A stretch of DNA of 11,350 nucleotides from Promethearchaeota archaeon (GTDB lineage Archaea; Asgardarchaeota; Lokiarchaeia; Sigynarchaeales; SOKP01): assembly GCA_016839425.1 (NCBI GenBank), contig JAEOUI010000308.1:1-11350 (forward strand). Reading direction: 5' to 3'. Each line of letters opens with the position of its first letter. Within the stretch, counting starts at the first letter, position 1. Under the pieces are notes generated by a model. That model searched no databases and was not told where the DNA came from. It worked only from the letters and a program-made list of their open reading frames with translations. Shown here one piece after another: positions 1 to 6,708 of this stretch. Both the position numbers and the translations under genes were made by a program.

Positions 1-837
1 AAACATTAGTGCGCCCGTTATTTTCGAACACATTATTGCTCCTAAGATGATTTGATGGGTTTGTGGCTTGCTGTTTCCTATAATTCCTCGGCTTAAATTT
101 AAAGTGCCCTCGAATATTGATAATAAACCCCATATCTTTAGGATCATTAAAAGATTCAAATCGAAATAATTCTCAATCCCAACAAAGGGTTGTATAATGA
201 GTATAAATCCAATACCCATTCCAAAAATGCCTTCCGCTATCTTTCCTCCGTGCTTAACGAAAGGCTTTAATTGCTTTCCCGTTTTGGGCGAGACCGGCAT
301 GCCAAGATCCTTAGCTTTTTGCATTTCTTTTTCCAGTTTCTTGATTTCTACCTTGGATTTAAAATCCTCGGGAAAATATCCTTCCATTGACAAGGCAACG
401 AAAATAAGCGTGATCACGGTAAATGCCATTGCCAATCCTCCAAAAATATTGAACGAAAAATTTTCCCAGGTTCCAAGTATTGCGTTTACTACCACTGAAA
501 TGACATTAATTGCTATTATTATTGATAAGACTATTAATAGCGCTTTTTTGTAAAGTGGAAACAATTCTTCGGATATAAAATATTTTGGAGTTCCCCTTCT
601 CTTGTATTCTTTCGCAATGTTGTTAGGCGTGCCCATTTGTGCGATTGCCAGGCTTACAGATTCTTCAGTTGGCTCTCTTGTATCTGAAAGTTCGCTTGCC
701 TTGTCCCATATGTGTTCCTCAAGTTGATCCAAGACATCGCGCAACTCGTCCTTCTTGTCCTTAATCCATTCGGGAAGTTTAGCTTTAACCTCCTTTAGAA
801 AATCGTTTACAAGATTTTGCATGTTTTTTTCGCTCAT
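1..837 (-). CDS. HAAS-domain membrane protein, partial (runs off left edge)
   Basis: Reading the minus strand from an ATG at 837 gives 279 codons open to the window edge, so the C-terminus is missing. Residues 1-90 are soluble and helical; the stretch around 35-80 (LDQLEEHIWDKASEL, then EESVSLAIAQMGTP) has the pattern of HAAS/DUF1700-type domains (permease-prefix domains), which commonly accompany PadR regulators. Hydrophobic segments follow at about 98-122, 129-150, 200-220, 226-242 and 262-279, with a charged loop at about 155-198. The ATG overlaps the TGA stop of the upstream padR gene (ATGA), and GAGGT lies 8 nt before it (846-850), so translation is coupled and the pair is one operon. 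In characterised PadR/HAAS pairs the HAAS protein is part of, or modulates, a membrane system controlled by PadR; the transported or sensed molecule is not evident here. The domain call is from memory of the pattern, not from a search. Confidence 0.8.
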   Translation of the reverse strand, partial: MSEKNMQNLVNDFLKEVKAKLPEWIKDKKDELRDVLDQLEEHIWDKASELSDTREPTEESVSLAIAQMGTPNNIAKEYKRRGTPKYFISEELFPLYKKALLIVLSIIIAINVISVVVNAILGTWENFSFNIFGGLAMAFTVITLIFVALSMEGYFPEDFKSKVEIKKLEKEMQKAKDLGMPVSPKTGKQLKPFVKHGGKIAEGIFGMGIGFILIIQPFVGIENYFDLNLLMILKIWGLLSIFEGTLNLSRGIIGNSKPQTHQIILGAIMCSKITGALMF

Positions 838-1466
838 TTTATCAAACCTCTTTCTATTAGTTCATTTTCAATATTATGACCACAGATGTCACAAAATCGC
901 AGTCCGTTTTCGAGATATTCTTCTACATTTATTTTATTTGCACAATCAGGGCAATAATAAAATTGTCGTTCTAGCGTAATATTCACACCAAAAAGCGGCG
1001 AAATTGCCTCTGAAAGTTTTGAATAAAATCCTTCCATCCTGTTATAAGCTTTAAGTCCTGATTCCGTCATGAAATAATTTTTTCTTAATCTTCCATCTAC
1101 TTCAATCCTTCGTGCTTCAATGAAACCTTCTTTTTCGACCTTTCTTAATAAGGGATATAGAGTACCCTCTTCGATTATAAGGATGTCGTCCGTTTTTTCA
1201 CTTAAATCCCTTATTATTTGATAACCGTGAATCCCTGGTAGTCCTGAGTTCTTTATTACCGAAAGAACACATAATGTGCTTATTCCCCTGTTTATTTCAG
1301 ATTCAAACTTTTCAATAAAATCTCTAAAATTCGCATCAGTACCTATCAAAGACTTTGGATTTGGGTCCTTTATCCTTTTTATCACTATTTTATCACCTCT
1401 TCTGATACTTAATTTATCACGATATTGTATGTCATATAATACTGTATCCATAATTATACTATGCAA
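834..1466 (-). CDS. PadR-family transcriptional regulator with C-terminal zinc ribbon
   Basis: This 210-residue protein carries a PadR winged helix at about residues 55-145. The marker motifs are HGYQIIRDL (80-88), EGTLYPLLRKVEKEGFIEA (100-118, recognition helix and wing) and GRLRKNYFMTESG (125-137). PadR proteins are dimeric, usually effector-responsive repressors that often control their own operon. Two features are unusual: an N-terminal extension of about 50 residues of unknown role, and a C-terminal pair of CxxC knuckles (C172/C175 and C192/C195) that should form a zinc ribbon. The second gene of the operon encodes a HAAS membrane protein. The start used is ATG at 1466, about 10 nt after the transcript start predicted from the TATA box; an ATG at codon 6 (1451) is an alternative. 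Palindromes around the promoter are candidate autoregulatory operators. The family call is firm; the ligand is unknown. Confidence 0.9.
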   Translation of the reverse strand: MHSIIMDTVLYDIQYRDKLSIRRGDKIVIKRIKDPNPKSLIGTDANFRDFIEKFESEINRGISTLCVLSVIKNSGLPGIHGYQIIRDLSEKTDDILIIEEGTLYPLLRKVEKEGFIEARRIEVDGRLRKNYFMTESGLKAYNRMEGFYSKLSEAISPLFGVNITLERQFYYCPDCANKINVEEYLENGLRFCDICGHNIENELIERGLIK

Positions 1467-1484
1467 TCCTATGTATTAAAAATT

Positions 1485-1497
1485 ATTGGAGTCCAAT
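1485..1497. promoter_or_regulatory. Perfect palindrome ATTGGAGTCCAAT, candidate operator
   Basis: The arms ATTGGA and TCCAAT match perfectly around one central base. The site lies between the padR TATA box and the predicted start of transcription, where a bound repressor would block polymerase recruitment. PadR dimers bind dyad-symmetric sites near their own promoter, so autoregulation is the natural inference. No binding motif is known for this protein. Confidence 0.4.
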
Positions 1498-1504
1498 TTT
1501 TATA
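1497..1504 (-). promoter_or_regulatory. TATA box of the padR-HAAS operon
   Basis: On the minus strand this reads TATAAAAA. An archaeal promoter would start transcription about 25 nt downstream, near 1475, leaving a short leader of about 10 nt before the padR ATG at 1466. Confidence 0.5.
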
Positions 1505-1515
1505 CTGCATAAAAT

Positions 1516-1527
1516 ATCCTATAGGAT
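1516..1527. promoter_or_regulatory. Perfect palindrome ATCCTATAGGAT, candidate operator
   Basis: This 12-bp perfect palindrome lies just upstream of the padR TATA box, where the BRE or an upstream operator would be. Together with the palindrome at 1485-1497 it flanks the TATA element. A weaker dyad (TTTTAT and ATAAAA, 1498-1514) overlaps the TATA box itself. Confidence 0.4.
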
Positions 1528-1663
1528 GATAGACCTTCCATTTTGAACCAATATTCCTATTGTATTAAAAAAGGTTAATATTGTTAAATACGAGTTTAAA
1601 TATGGAATAAAATAATCTTTACCGTGTCTCTTTTCAATGTCCTGCTTTTCGCACGAAAAAAGG

Positions 1664-1677
1664 GAAAGGTTTAAATA
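1664..1677 (+). promoter_or_regulatory. BRE/TATA promoter for the small ORF or a short RNA
   Basis: GAAAGG (1664-1669) followed by TTTAAATA (1670-1677) is a good purine-rich BRE plus TATA arrangement. The predicted start is near 1700, which is where the hairpin begins. The region between the padR promoter and here (about 1530-1660) is AT-rich and shows no gene; a second TATA-like string (TTTAAATAT) lies near 1595. Confidence 0.55.
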
Positions 1678-1700
1678 ATGGCATTATCATTATCTATTAA

Positions 1701-1729
1701 GGAAGCAATTAATATGTCAAATTGCTTTC
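1701..1729 (+). other. Stem-loop at the predicted transcript 5' end
   Basis: GGAAGCAATT (1701-1710) pairs with AATTGCTTTC (1720-1729) over 10 bp including one G-U wobble, around a 9-nt loop. It begins at the start predicted from the TATA box at 1670-1677 and is followed by a U-rich stretch. An ATG in the loop opens a 10-codon ORF (1714-1746, MSNCFLLNFN). This may be a 5'-UTR element, an attenuator or a short RNA. Nothing identifies a known riboswitch class. Confidence 0.4.
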
Positions 1730-1765
1730 TACTTAATTTTAATTAGCAGTAACAAAACATTAATC

Positions 1766-2020
1766 ATGATATTGCCAGTTAGAATTTGTATAATACTTCT
1801 CGAGGTGTCAATAATCCCAAGAATGAATATAGAAGAAGCAATACTGATGTTGGAAGGATTTCAGGATGCACTTCAAGAAATTGTAAGAAGTGTCGACGAT
1901 ATGGCGTTTAAATCGGATGTATATATGTTTTCAGTCTATCACTTAAAAAAGGTGGTGGAGAAGTACAAAAAATATGGCGAATCTAAAATATACAAACCAC
2001 AAGAAGTTCGAGTATTATGA
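1766..2020 (+). CDS. Small hypothetical protein (84 or 65 aa)
   Basis: I do not recognise this family. From ATG 1766 it is 84 residues; from ATG 1823 it is 65 residues, starting MNIEEAILMLEGFQ. The first 19 residues of the longer form are hydrophobic (ILPVRICIILLEV) and could be untranslated sequence or a membrane segment. GAGGTG at 1802-1807 lies 15 nt before the inner ATG, which is too far for a convincing ribosome site, so the start is unsettled. The remaining 65 residues are acidic then basic, look mostly helical (residues 20-50, then SVYHLKKVVEKYKKYG) and contain no cysteine or obvious catalytic motif. It stands alone between divergent padR and larE, behind the promoter at 1664-1677. The codon pattern looks coding, but the evidence is moderate. 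Confidence 0.5.
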   Translation: MILPVRICIILLEVSIIPRMNIEEAILMLEGFQDALQEIVRSVDDMAFKSDVYMFSVYHLKKVVEKYKKYGESKIYKPQEVRVL

Positions 2021-2161
2021 AATATAAACCATATCCATCTTGTTCTCAAAGAAATTCATAAATGAGTTCAAGAATCGTTAGATTTGTTGTTTATACAGGT
2101 TCTCTATGATATATCAGCATTATTCTTTTAACTCATGTTTTACTTGCACAATTGATTATTG

Positions 2162-2989
2162 ATGATATTAAATAAGGAACTCGAGCAAAAATTAAATTGT
2201 TTAAAAAATCTTTTAACTGGAAAAAAAGTATTAGTGGCGTTTTCTGGAGGCGTCGATAGCTCTCTACTAGCATACATGTCCCATAAATACGCTAAAGAAA
2301 CTCTTCTCGTCACGGAAAAATCAATTTTATATCCAAGCGAAGAGATCGATGAATCTAAAGCCTTTGCTATTAAATACGATATCCCTCACATCATTATTGA
2401 AAGAAACCCCTTAGAAGTTGAAGATTTCCGATCAAATCCAGAAAATCGGTGTTATATATGTAAAAAGGGATTATACAACGAAATTATTCAAATTAAAGAA
2501 GAAAAGGGATATAATATGGTTTTGGATGGCACTAACTTCGATGATCTCCAAGATTACCGCCCAGGAATGCAAGCCCTCAGAGAACTTTCTGTAAATACAC
2601 CTTATTTGATTTGTAAAATTTCCAAACAAGAAATTAGAACTATTTGCGGTTATTTTAACCTCGATGTAAAATCAAAACCGTCAATGGCGTGCTTTTCTTC
2701 TAGAATCCCTTATGGTCAAGAGATTGACGAAGAAAAATTAGATAGAATAAATGCATCTGAAAAATTTTTAAAAGATCTTCTAAAAATCAAACAAGTGCGA
2801 GTAAGACACCACGATAATAAAATCGCTCGTATAGAAATCGTTAGAAAAGAGCTTGTTAAAATCTTAGATCCTAATGTAATGTCTGTAATTGTCGATAAAT
2901 TAAAGGATTTAGGATTTGCATATGTAACTCTTGATATGGAGGGATTTCGATCGGGTTCTATGAACGAAGTATTAAAAAGAAAATTATGA
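2162..2989 (+). CDS. larE: LarE-type ATP-dependent sulfur transferase (PP-loop)
   Basis: The 275-residue protein has the PP-loop motif SGGVDS (28-33), the family block LDGTNFDDLQDYRPG (121-135) and the C-terminal GFRSGSMNE (261-269). LarE adenylates a carboxylate and transfers sulfur; in lactate racemase cofactor synthesis it converts pyridinium biscarboxylate mononucleotide to the dithio form. The Lactobacillus enzyme sacrifices one cysteine, equivalent to C177 in MACFSSRIPYG here. This protein also has CYIC (C97 and C100), giving a three-cysteine set that in some LarE proteins holds a [4Fe-4S] cluster used to carry sulfur, so it may be catalytic and not sacrificial. No larB or larC is in the window, so the target could be another cofactor or RNA. 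A TTG at 2159 directly precedes the chosen ATG at 2162. The gene converges with, and overlaps by 6 bp, the next gene. Confidence 0.88.
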   Translation: MILNKELEQKLNCLKNLLTGKKVLVAFSGGVDSSLLAYMSHKYAKETLLVTEKSILYPSEEIDESKAFAIKYDIPHIIIERNPLEVEDFRSNPENRCYICKKGLYNEIIQIKEEKGYNMVLDGTNFDDLQDYRPGMQALRELSVNTPYLICKISKQEIRTICGYFNLDVKSKPSMACFSSRIPYGQEIDEEKLDRINASEKFLKDLLKIKQVRVRHHDNKIARIEIVRKELVKILDPNVMSVIVDKLKDLGFAYVTLDMEGFRSGSMNEVLKRKL

Positions 2990-4408
2990 ATCTGTAATAA
3001 AAGATATCATTCTCCTTCTTTTATCTAGTGCTTTTTTCGCAGCTTCCTGAACCTTTTCTTCCATAAATTGAATTTTTTCTGGAGTGTCTTCTCCTATTAC
3101 CTGTTTTATCTTTGTATAAGCAGACTCTCTGAATCGAGGGAGGATCGTTTCTTTACCTTTTTCTCTAAATATCATGGTAATTTCTCTTGAATTGTTAACC
3201 TCTCCTATTTCCGTACATTTTACACCAATATCTGTTAAGTCCTGAATGATATTATCAGAAATTTCTTTTGAACAATAAATCAATAATGAATCAAGTGAAA
3301 CTCCCAAATAATCCACTCCAACTTTTTCTAATAAGTCTAAAACGATGGGATCTACGAGTTTTCGTACTTCTTCTTCGTGTATAACAACACCACAATTGGC
3401 TTCGTAATTAATCTCGTATAAGTCTCCTCTAAGCCCTCCATTTGTAACATCACACATTGCTCGAATATCTTCCAAATAATTAGATTTAAGTATTTTTTCA
3501 CAAGCCTTTAAAAATTTAATATTCATTGTTTGTTTGACGGCATCGGGATTTCCAGAATAAATCGCTGTGGTTGTAATCGTTCCCCCACCTGCTCCTTCCG
3601 TCATTAAAATCTTGTCCCCTGGTTGAATATTTTTCCTCGCCAAGAGTCGCTTGCTTGCAAGACCAACGGCACTAATTCCTCCAACAAACCGATTTCCAAT
3701 GACCATGTCGCCCCCAATCCTTAATGTAGAACCTGCAGTGATGGGTACATTCATTAGTTCTGAAATAGTAGATACGCCCGCCATGAAATCAAATAATTTA
3801 CCAATATCAGCGTCGTCTCCAAGATGTACATCGATCATTATAGATACGGGCTTTGAACCTTTGACATACAAGTCGCGAAGGCAAGCTCTTGTAACATGAA
3901 ATCCACAAATAAACGGAAAATCACTTAAACGAGAGTGTATACCTTCCATTTTAGAAACAACTATTAAATCTTCTGCGTTGTATGATTGACCCTGAAAATT
4001 AGTAATATCTGCTAATCTTATTGCGCCCGCATCGTCTAAAGAACTCGGAGATAGATACGCTTTTTTTGAAGTTTCTGATAGCTCTGTTATGAGTTTATGA
4101 ACGAAAAAGTCTCCTGCGCCTCTACATCCCACGCCTTGCTTACCAACGGTAACTTCTGCCTCGTTAATCTTTAATAAATCTTTAAGAAAAGGTTCTAATA
4201 CATTTTTAATGTCACTCTTTTTGCATTCATCTATGACGGCTTCTGCGAGCTTCTGAGCATCGTCCATATTAAGATCCTTATAATCTCTATATACCTGAAC
4301 TAACCTTTTAATAATATCTTCTTCTCTTTCTCCTTTTTTCAATAGTCTTCTAGTAAGACCTTCCAAGTCCAAGATTTTCTCGCTCCATTCTTCTTTTAGA
4401 ATTCTCAC
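2984..4408 (-). CDS. AIR synthase / selenophosphate synthase-related protein (COG2144-like)
   Basis: This 474-residue protein has the AIR-synthase-like ATP-binding fold from about residue 90 onward. Visible motifs are VGCRGAGDFFVHKLI (93-107), the acidic DDAGA (125-129) that in this superfamily coordinates Mg-ATP, GDDAD (197-201), AGSTLRIGGD (225-234) and CDVTNGGLRGD (319-329). Residues 1-85 form an extra helical, charged domain. The size and arrangement match the archaeal family annotated as selenophosphate-synthetase-related (COG2144, common in methanogens), whose substrate is not established. It lacks the N-terminal Cys/Sec glycine-rich loop of true SelD. The start is GTG at 4406-4408; a TATA-like AAATATATG (4428-4436, minus strand) sits about 25 nt upstream, which suggests a leaderless mRNA. 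Its 3' end overlaps larE by 6 bp in convergent orientation. I am confident of the superfamily, not of the reaction. Confidence 0.8.
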   Translation of the reverse strand: MRILKEEWSEKILDLEGLTRRLLKKGEREEDIIKRLVQVYRDYKDLNMDDAQKLAEAVIDECKKSDIKNVLEPFLKDLLKINEAEVTVGKQGVGCRGAGDFFVHKLITELSETSKKAYLSPSSLDDAGAIRLADITNFQGQSYNAEDLIVVSKMEGIHSRLSDFPFICGFHVTRACLRDLYVKGSKPVSIMIDVHLGDDADIGKLFDFMAGVSTISELMNVPITAGSTLRIGGDMVIGNRFVGGISAVGLASKRLLARKNIQPGDKILMTEGAGGGTITTTAIYSGNPDAVKQTMNIKFLKACEKILKSNYLEDIRAMCDVTNGGLRGDLYEINYEANCGVVIHEEEVRKLVDPIVLDLLEKVGVDYLGVSLDSLLIYCSKEISDNIIQDLTDIGVKCTEIGEVNNSREITMIFREKGKETILPRFRESAYTKIKQVIGEDTPEKIQFMEEKVQEAAKKALDKRRRMISFITDS

Positions 4409-4537
4409 TCAAGCCTTCGTAATAAGGCATATATTTGATTCTAAAGTCATATTTTCAACCGATTTACGCTTTTTAATGCTTTAGAAATTATATAATTTAT
4501 TGTAATGATTAGTTTCTTTTTAATTAAATAGAAATCC

Positions 4538-4548
4538 TTTATAAAAAT
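4538..4548 (+). promoter_or_regulatory. TATA box before the ketopantoate reductase gene
   Basis: TTTATAAAAAT places a transcription start near 4570, about 23 nt before the GTG start at 4593. A closer TTTAAAT (4579-4585) is too near the start codon to be the TATA element. The rest of the 184-bp divergent gap (4409-4592) shows no gene. Confidence 0.45.
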
Positions 4549-4592
4549 AGGAATATAATTAAATGCAATAATTAAGAATTTAAATCTTAAAG

Positions 4593-5624
4593 GTGGTAGT
4601 TATAGAGAATATTATTATCTATGGAGCAGGAGCAATAGGTGCTTGTATTGGAGGGTGGTTAAGTTCTAAAATCAAAAATGTTTATTTGTTAACAAGGGGA
4701 GAAAATGCTCAAGCAATGAAAAAAAACGGATTAAAGCTTATTAAGAATCGACAGGAAATGCCAGAAATCATAAAGGTAAATGTCATTGAGGATATTAGTG
4801 AAATACCCTCAGTTGATCTCATATTAATTTGCGTGAAAAATTACGATCTTGAAGGAGTTGCAAAGGATATATATGATAAATTGGGCGATAAACCCGTTAT
4901 TATTGGTGTTCAGAACGGTTTTTTTAATAGGGAGATACTCCCAAAATACTTTTCAAAAGTTATTTATTCTGTCGTCTTAATGTCTTCATGGTTTGAAGAA
5001 CCAGGAGTTTATGGATATAATTACAAGGGAAAGCTCGTCCTTGGCGTAAACGAACAAAAAATGATGCCTATATTAGATGAAGTTGCCCTCCTTCTTGGAA
5101 AGGGTATTGAAGTCGAATATGGGGAAAACATCAACGATATTGCCCATTCAAAGCTAGTATATAACTTGGGAAACGCATTGTTTGCGCTTGTGGATATGAA
5201 AAATGTGAAAGAGAGCGATTTATCTAAAGCCAGAAAAATTTCGGCGCGACTCATTCTTGAAGGATACGATACGATAAAAAATGCTGGTTTTCAACCTCTT
5301 AATGTCCACGAACTACCATCTAAGAAGAAAGTAAAAATTTCTGAAAAATTACCTGACAAGATAGGGAATAAAATTTTTAAAGACACGCTTGAAAAAACAT
5401 GGAGAAATAGTATGGTTCAAGATATAATAATAAGCAAGAAGCAAAAGTCAGAACTCGAATTCTTAAACGGATATATGCTAAGACTTGCAAAATCAAATAA
5501 ATTTAATACACCTTACAATGAAACTATTTATATATTAGCCAAAAAACAATTTAGTAAACAACCTTTTGAACCCCTTGATATTAATGTAGTGTGGGAAGAA
5601 ATAAAAGCGAATTTGAATGAATAG
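4593..5624 (+). CDS. panE: 2-dehydropantoate 2-reductase (ketopantoate reductase)
   Basis: The 343-residue protein fits the ApbA/PanE family, which reduces 2-dehydropantoate to pantoate with NAD(P)H for coenzyme A synthesis in the cytoplasm. The N-terminal Rossmann fold starts at once with IIIYGAGAIGACIG (7-20), so the GTG at 4593 must be close to the true start; no ATG is available. Catalytic residues match the E. coli enzyme: the asparagine in GVQNGF (N108), the lysine in HSKLVYN (K187), and the glutamate in SELEFLNGYM (E287), with the preceding SMVQD (273-277). The C-terminal helical domain covers about 180-320. It is divergent from the COG2144 gene and stands alone. Family members can act on other keto acids, but all key residues are present. 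The gene is followed by an AT-rich, gene-free stretch. Confidence 0.88.
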   Translation: MVVIENIIIYGAGAIGACIGGWLSSKIKNVYLLTRGENAQAMKKNGLKLIKNRQEMPEIIKVNVIEDISEIPSVDLILICVKNYDLEGVAKDIYDKLGDKPVIIGVQNGFFNREILPKYFSKVIYSVVLMSSWFEEPGVYGYNYKGKLVLGVNEQKMMPILDEVALLLGKGIEVEYGENINDIAHSKLVYNLGNALFALVDMKNVKESDLSKARKISARLILEGYDTIKNAGFQPLNVHELPSKKKVKISEKLPDKIGNKIFKDTLEKTWRNSMVQDIIISKKQKSELEFLNGYMLRLAKSNKFNTPYNETIYILAKKQFSKQPFEPLDINVVWEEIKANLNE

Positions 5625-5805
5625 TATTAATGTAAAAATTTACTTATTTTCCCATAATTCAATTTTCAAAAGACTTTATTAGTATTTATTGATATAAAGA
5701 GTGCATAAAAACTCAAATCTACATAAACTGGGGTATTAAATAAGAGAAATGTTCTAAATCGACCTTTTGCTGATGGATAGTATTTGCTTTTCTAGGGAGA
5801 CTAAA

Positions 5806-5813
5806 TTTAAATA
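5806..5813 (+). promoter_or_regulatory. TATA box of feoA
   Basis: TTTAAATA predicts a transcription start near 5835-5838, about 28 nt before the feoA ATG at 5865. The preceding gap from 5625 is AT-rich; apart from a weak dyad at 5632-5643 (GTAAA and TTTAC) followed by TTATTTT, perhaps a terminator of the reductase gene, I see nothing in it. Confidence 0.5.
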
Positions 5814-5834
5814 AAATGGAATATTTCCTTTATC

Positions 5835-5849
5835 AATAGTTTAACTATT
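5835..5849. promoter_or_regulatory. Perfect palindrome AATAGTTTAACTATT, candidate iron-regulator operator
   Basis: Seven-base arms AATAGTT and AACTATT flank one central base. The site covers the predicted start of feoA transcription, about 22 bp after the TATA box. Archaeal DtxR-family iron repressors bind dyads near the transcription start of iron uptake genes, so iron-responsive control is a fair inference. The sequence is not a match to a consensus I can cite. Confidence 0.45.
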
Positions 5850-5864
5850 ATTCTGTGTGTATTT

Positions 5865-6170
5865 ATGTTGAGACAATTCGTGAAAGCATCTAAAAACTCA
5901 AAAACGGATGGAAATAATAAAAATTTAATACAGTGTTTATCCTCGTGTGATATGGGATCTGAACTCGTTGTAGTAAAAGTAGAAGCAGGACAAATGGCAA
6001 AAAATCGACTTGCCAACTTGGGAATAGTCCCAGGAGCGAAAATTATCAAAAAAAAGTCTGCTCCGTTTAATGGTCCGGTAGAGATCGTTGTAAAAGGATC
6101 CTCCCTTGTAATAGGAAGAGGATTGGCAGCAAAGATTGTAGTAAATTGTGGTAAAAGCTGTGAATTTTAA
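5865..6170 (+). CDS. feoA: FeoA, ferrous iron transport accessory protein
   Basis: This 101-residue SH3-like protein supports ferrous iron uptake by FeoB at the cytoplasmic face of the membrane. The diagnostic core is at residues 26-93: SCDMGSELVVVKVEAG (27-42), then NRLANLGIVPGAKIIKK (47-63), then PVEIVVKGSSLVIGRGLAAKIVV (71-93). FeoA is usually 75-90 residues, so residues 1-24 are an extra basic, polar extension. The protein ends in CGKSC (95-99), which is uncommon and could bind metal or be redox-active. The ATG at 5865 lies about 28 nt after the predicted transcript start and has no clear ribosome site. It is separated from feoB by about 870 bp and an opposite-strand gene, so the two need not be co-transcribed. 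A T7 run just after the stop (6182-6188) could end transcription. Confidence 0.9.
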   Translation: MLRQFVKASKNSKTDGNNKNLIQCLSSCDMGSELVVVKVEAGQMAKNRLANLGIVPGAKIIKKKSAPFNGPVEIVVKGSSLVIGRGLAAKIVVNCGKSCEF

Positions 6171-6181
6171 ACTATTAGCTA

Positions 6182-6188
6182 TTTTTTT
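6182..6188 (+). terminator. T-run after feoA
   Basis: Seven consecutive T residues start 12 nt after the feoA stop. Archaeal transcription often ends at oligo-T tracts without a hairpin. The run lies in the 19-bp gap between the convergent feoA and response-regulator genes. Confidence 0.45.
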
Positions 6189-6189
6189 G

Positions 6190-6627
6190 TTAACAACGCA
6201 CCGTAGGTATCTGTAAGGCGTATTCAATATCTTTGTAAAGGTCTTGTATTGTACAAGGTTTATCCGTGAAAATCTTCGCCCCCATTGATAATGCTTGATT
6301 CCTTACCGACTTATCTGCGCTAACAAATATTATTTTAAGATCTTGATCCATTTCTAACATTTCTTTTGTGGTTTCGAGTCCATTTTTTAATGGCATCCTG
6401 TGATCCATGATGATTATATCTGGTCTCGTTGAAAAATTCTTGAACATTTCAATGGCTTCCTTTCCATTTTTTGCAGAAGCTAGCACGGTATATCCCTTTA
6501 AATTTAATGCTTTTTCGTATAATAATCTTAAATAGATATCGTCCTCAACAATGAAAATGCTCGGTATATTTTTCACCAAATCGTAATTTTCAGATAAAAT
6601 ACTTTCTTTATTATCGGATCCTTTCAA
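6190..6627 (-). CDS. Receiver-only response regulator (CheY-like)
   Basis: The 145-residue protein is a single receiver domain with no output domain. Conserved positions are visible: acidic pair D29/D30 in IVEDD, phosphoacceptor D75 in IIIMDHRMP, S103 in FVSADKS in the Thr/Ser switch position, and K123 in TDKPC. It should accept phosphate from a histidine kinase and signal by protein contact; the kinase is not in the window. No ATG is available. The first possible start is TTG at 6627, directly after an in-frame TAA, with a TATA-like TATATATG at 6648-6655 (minus strand) suggesting a nearly leaderless mRNA; a GTG at 6576 would remove 17 residues and still keep the whole domain. It lies between feoA and feoB on the opposite strand, with only 19 bp between its stop and the feoA stop. 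Confidence 0.88.
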   Translation of the reverse strand: MKGSDNKESILSENYDLVKNIPSIFIVEDDIYLRLLYEKALNLKGYTVLASAKNGKEAIEMFKNFSTRPDIIIMDHRMPLKNGLETTKEMLEMDQDLKIIFVSADKSVRNQALSMGAKIFTDKPCTIQDLYKDIEYALQIPTVRC

Positions 6628-6708
6628 TTATAATTAAGTAAAATCTCATATATATTGATAATCATTTTATAATAAAATCAAAGAAAAATATAGAGGAAAA
6701 TACCTTGA

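Noticed and set aside
197..553. 118-codon plus-strand ORF
   Set aside because: It is the antisense shadow of the HAAS membrane protein, whose minus-strand frame is open from 837 to the edge and has domain-like sequence.
2045..2070. Imperfect dyad around GAAATTCAT and ATGAGTTC before larE
   Set aside because: The arms mismatch and need a bulge; nothing distinguishes it from chance.
3651..3899. 82-codon plus-strand ORF
   Set aside because: It lies wholly opposite conserved motifs of the COG2144 gene.
5937..6227. 96-codon minus-strand ORF across the 3' ends of feoA and the response regulator
   Set aside because: It is antisense to the conserved FeoA core and overlaps the regulator in another frame; its composition is not protein-like.
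6656..6670. Fur-box-like string TTGATAATCATTTTA between the regulator and feoB
   Set aside because: It resembles only part of the bacterial Fur consensus, has a 4-bp dyad and lies in very AT-rich DNA, so the match is probably accidental.
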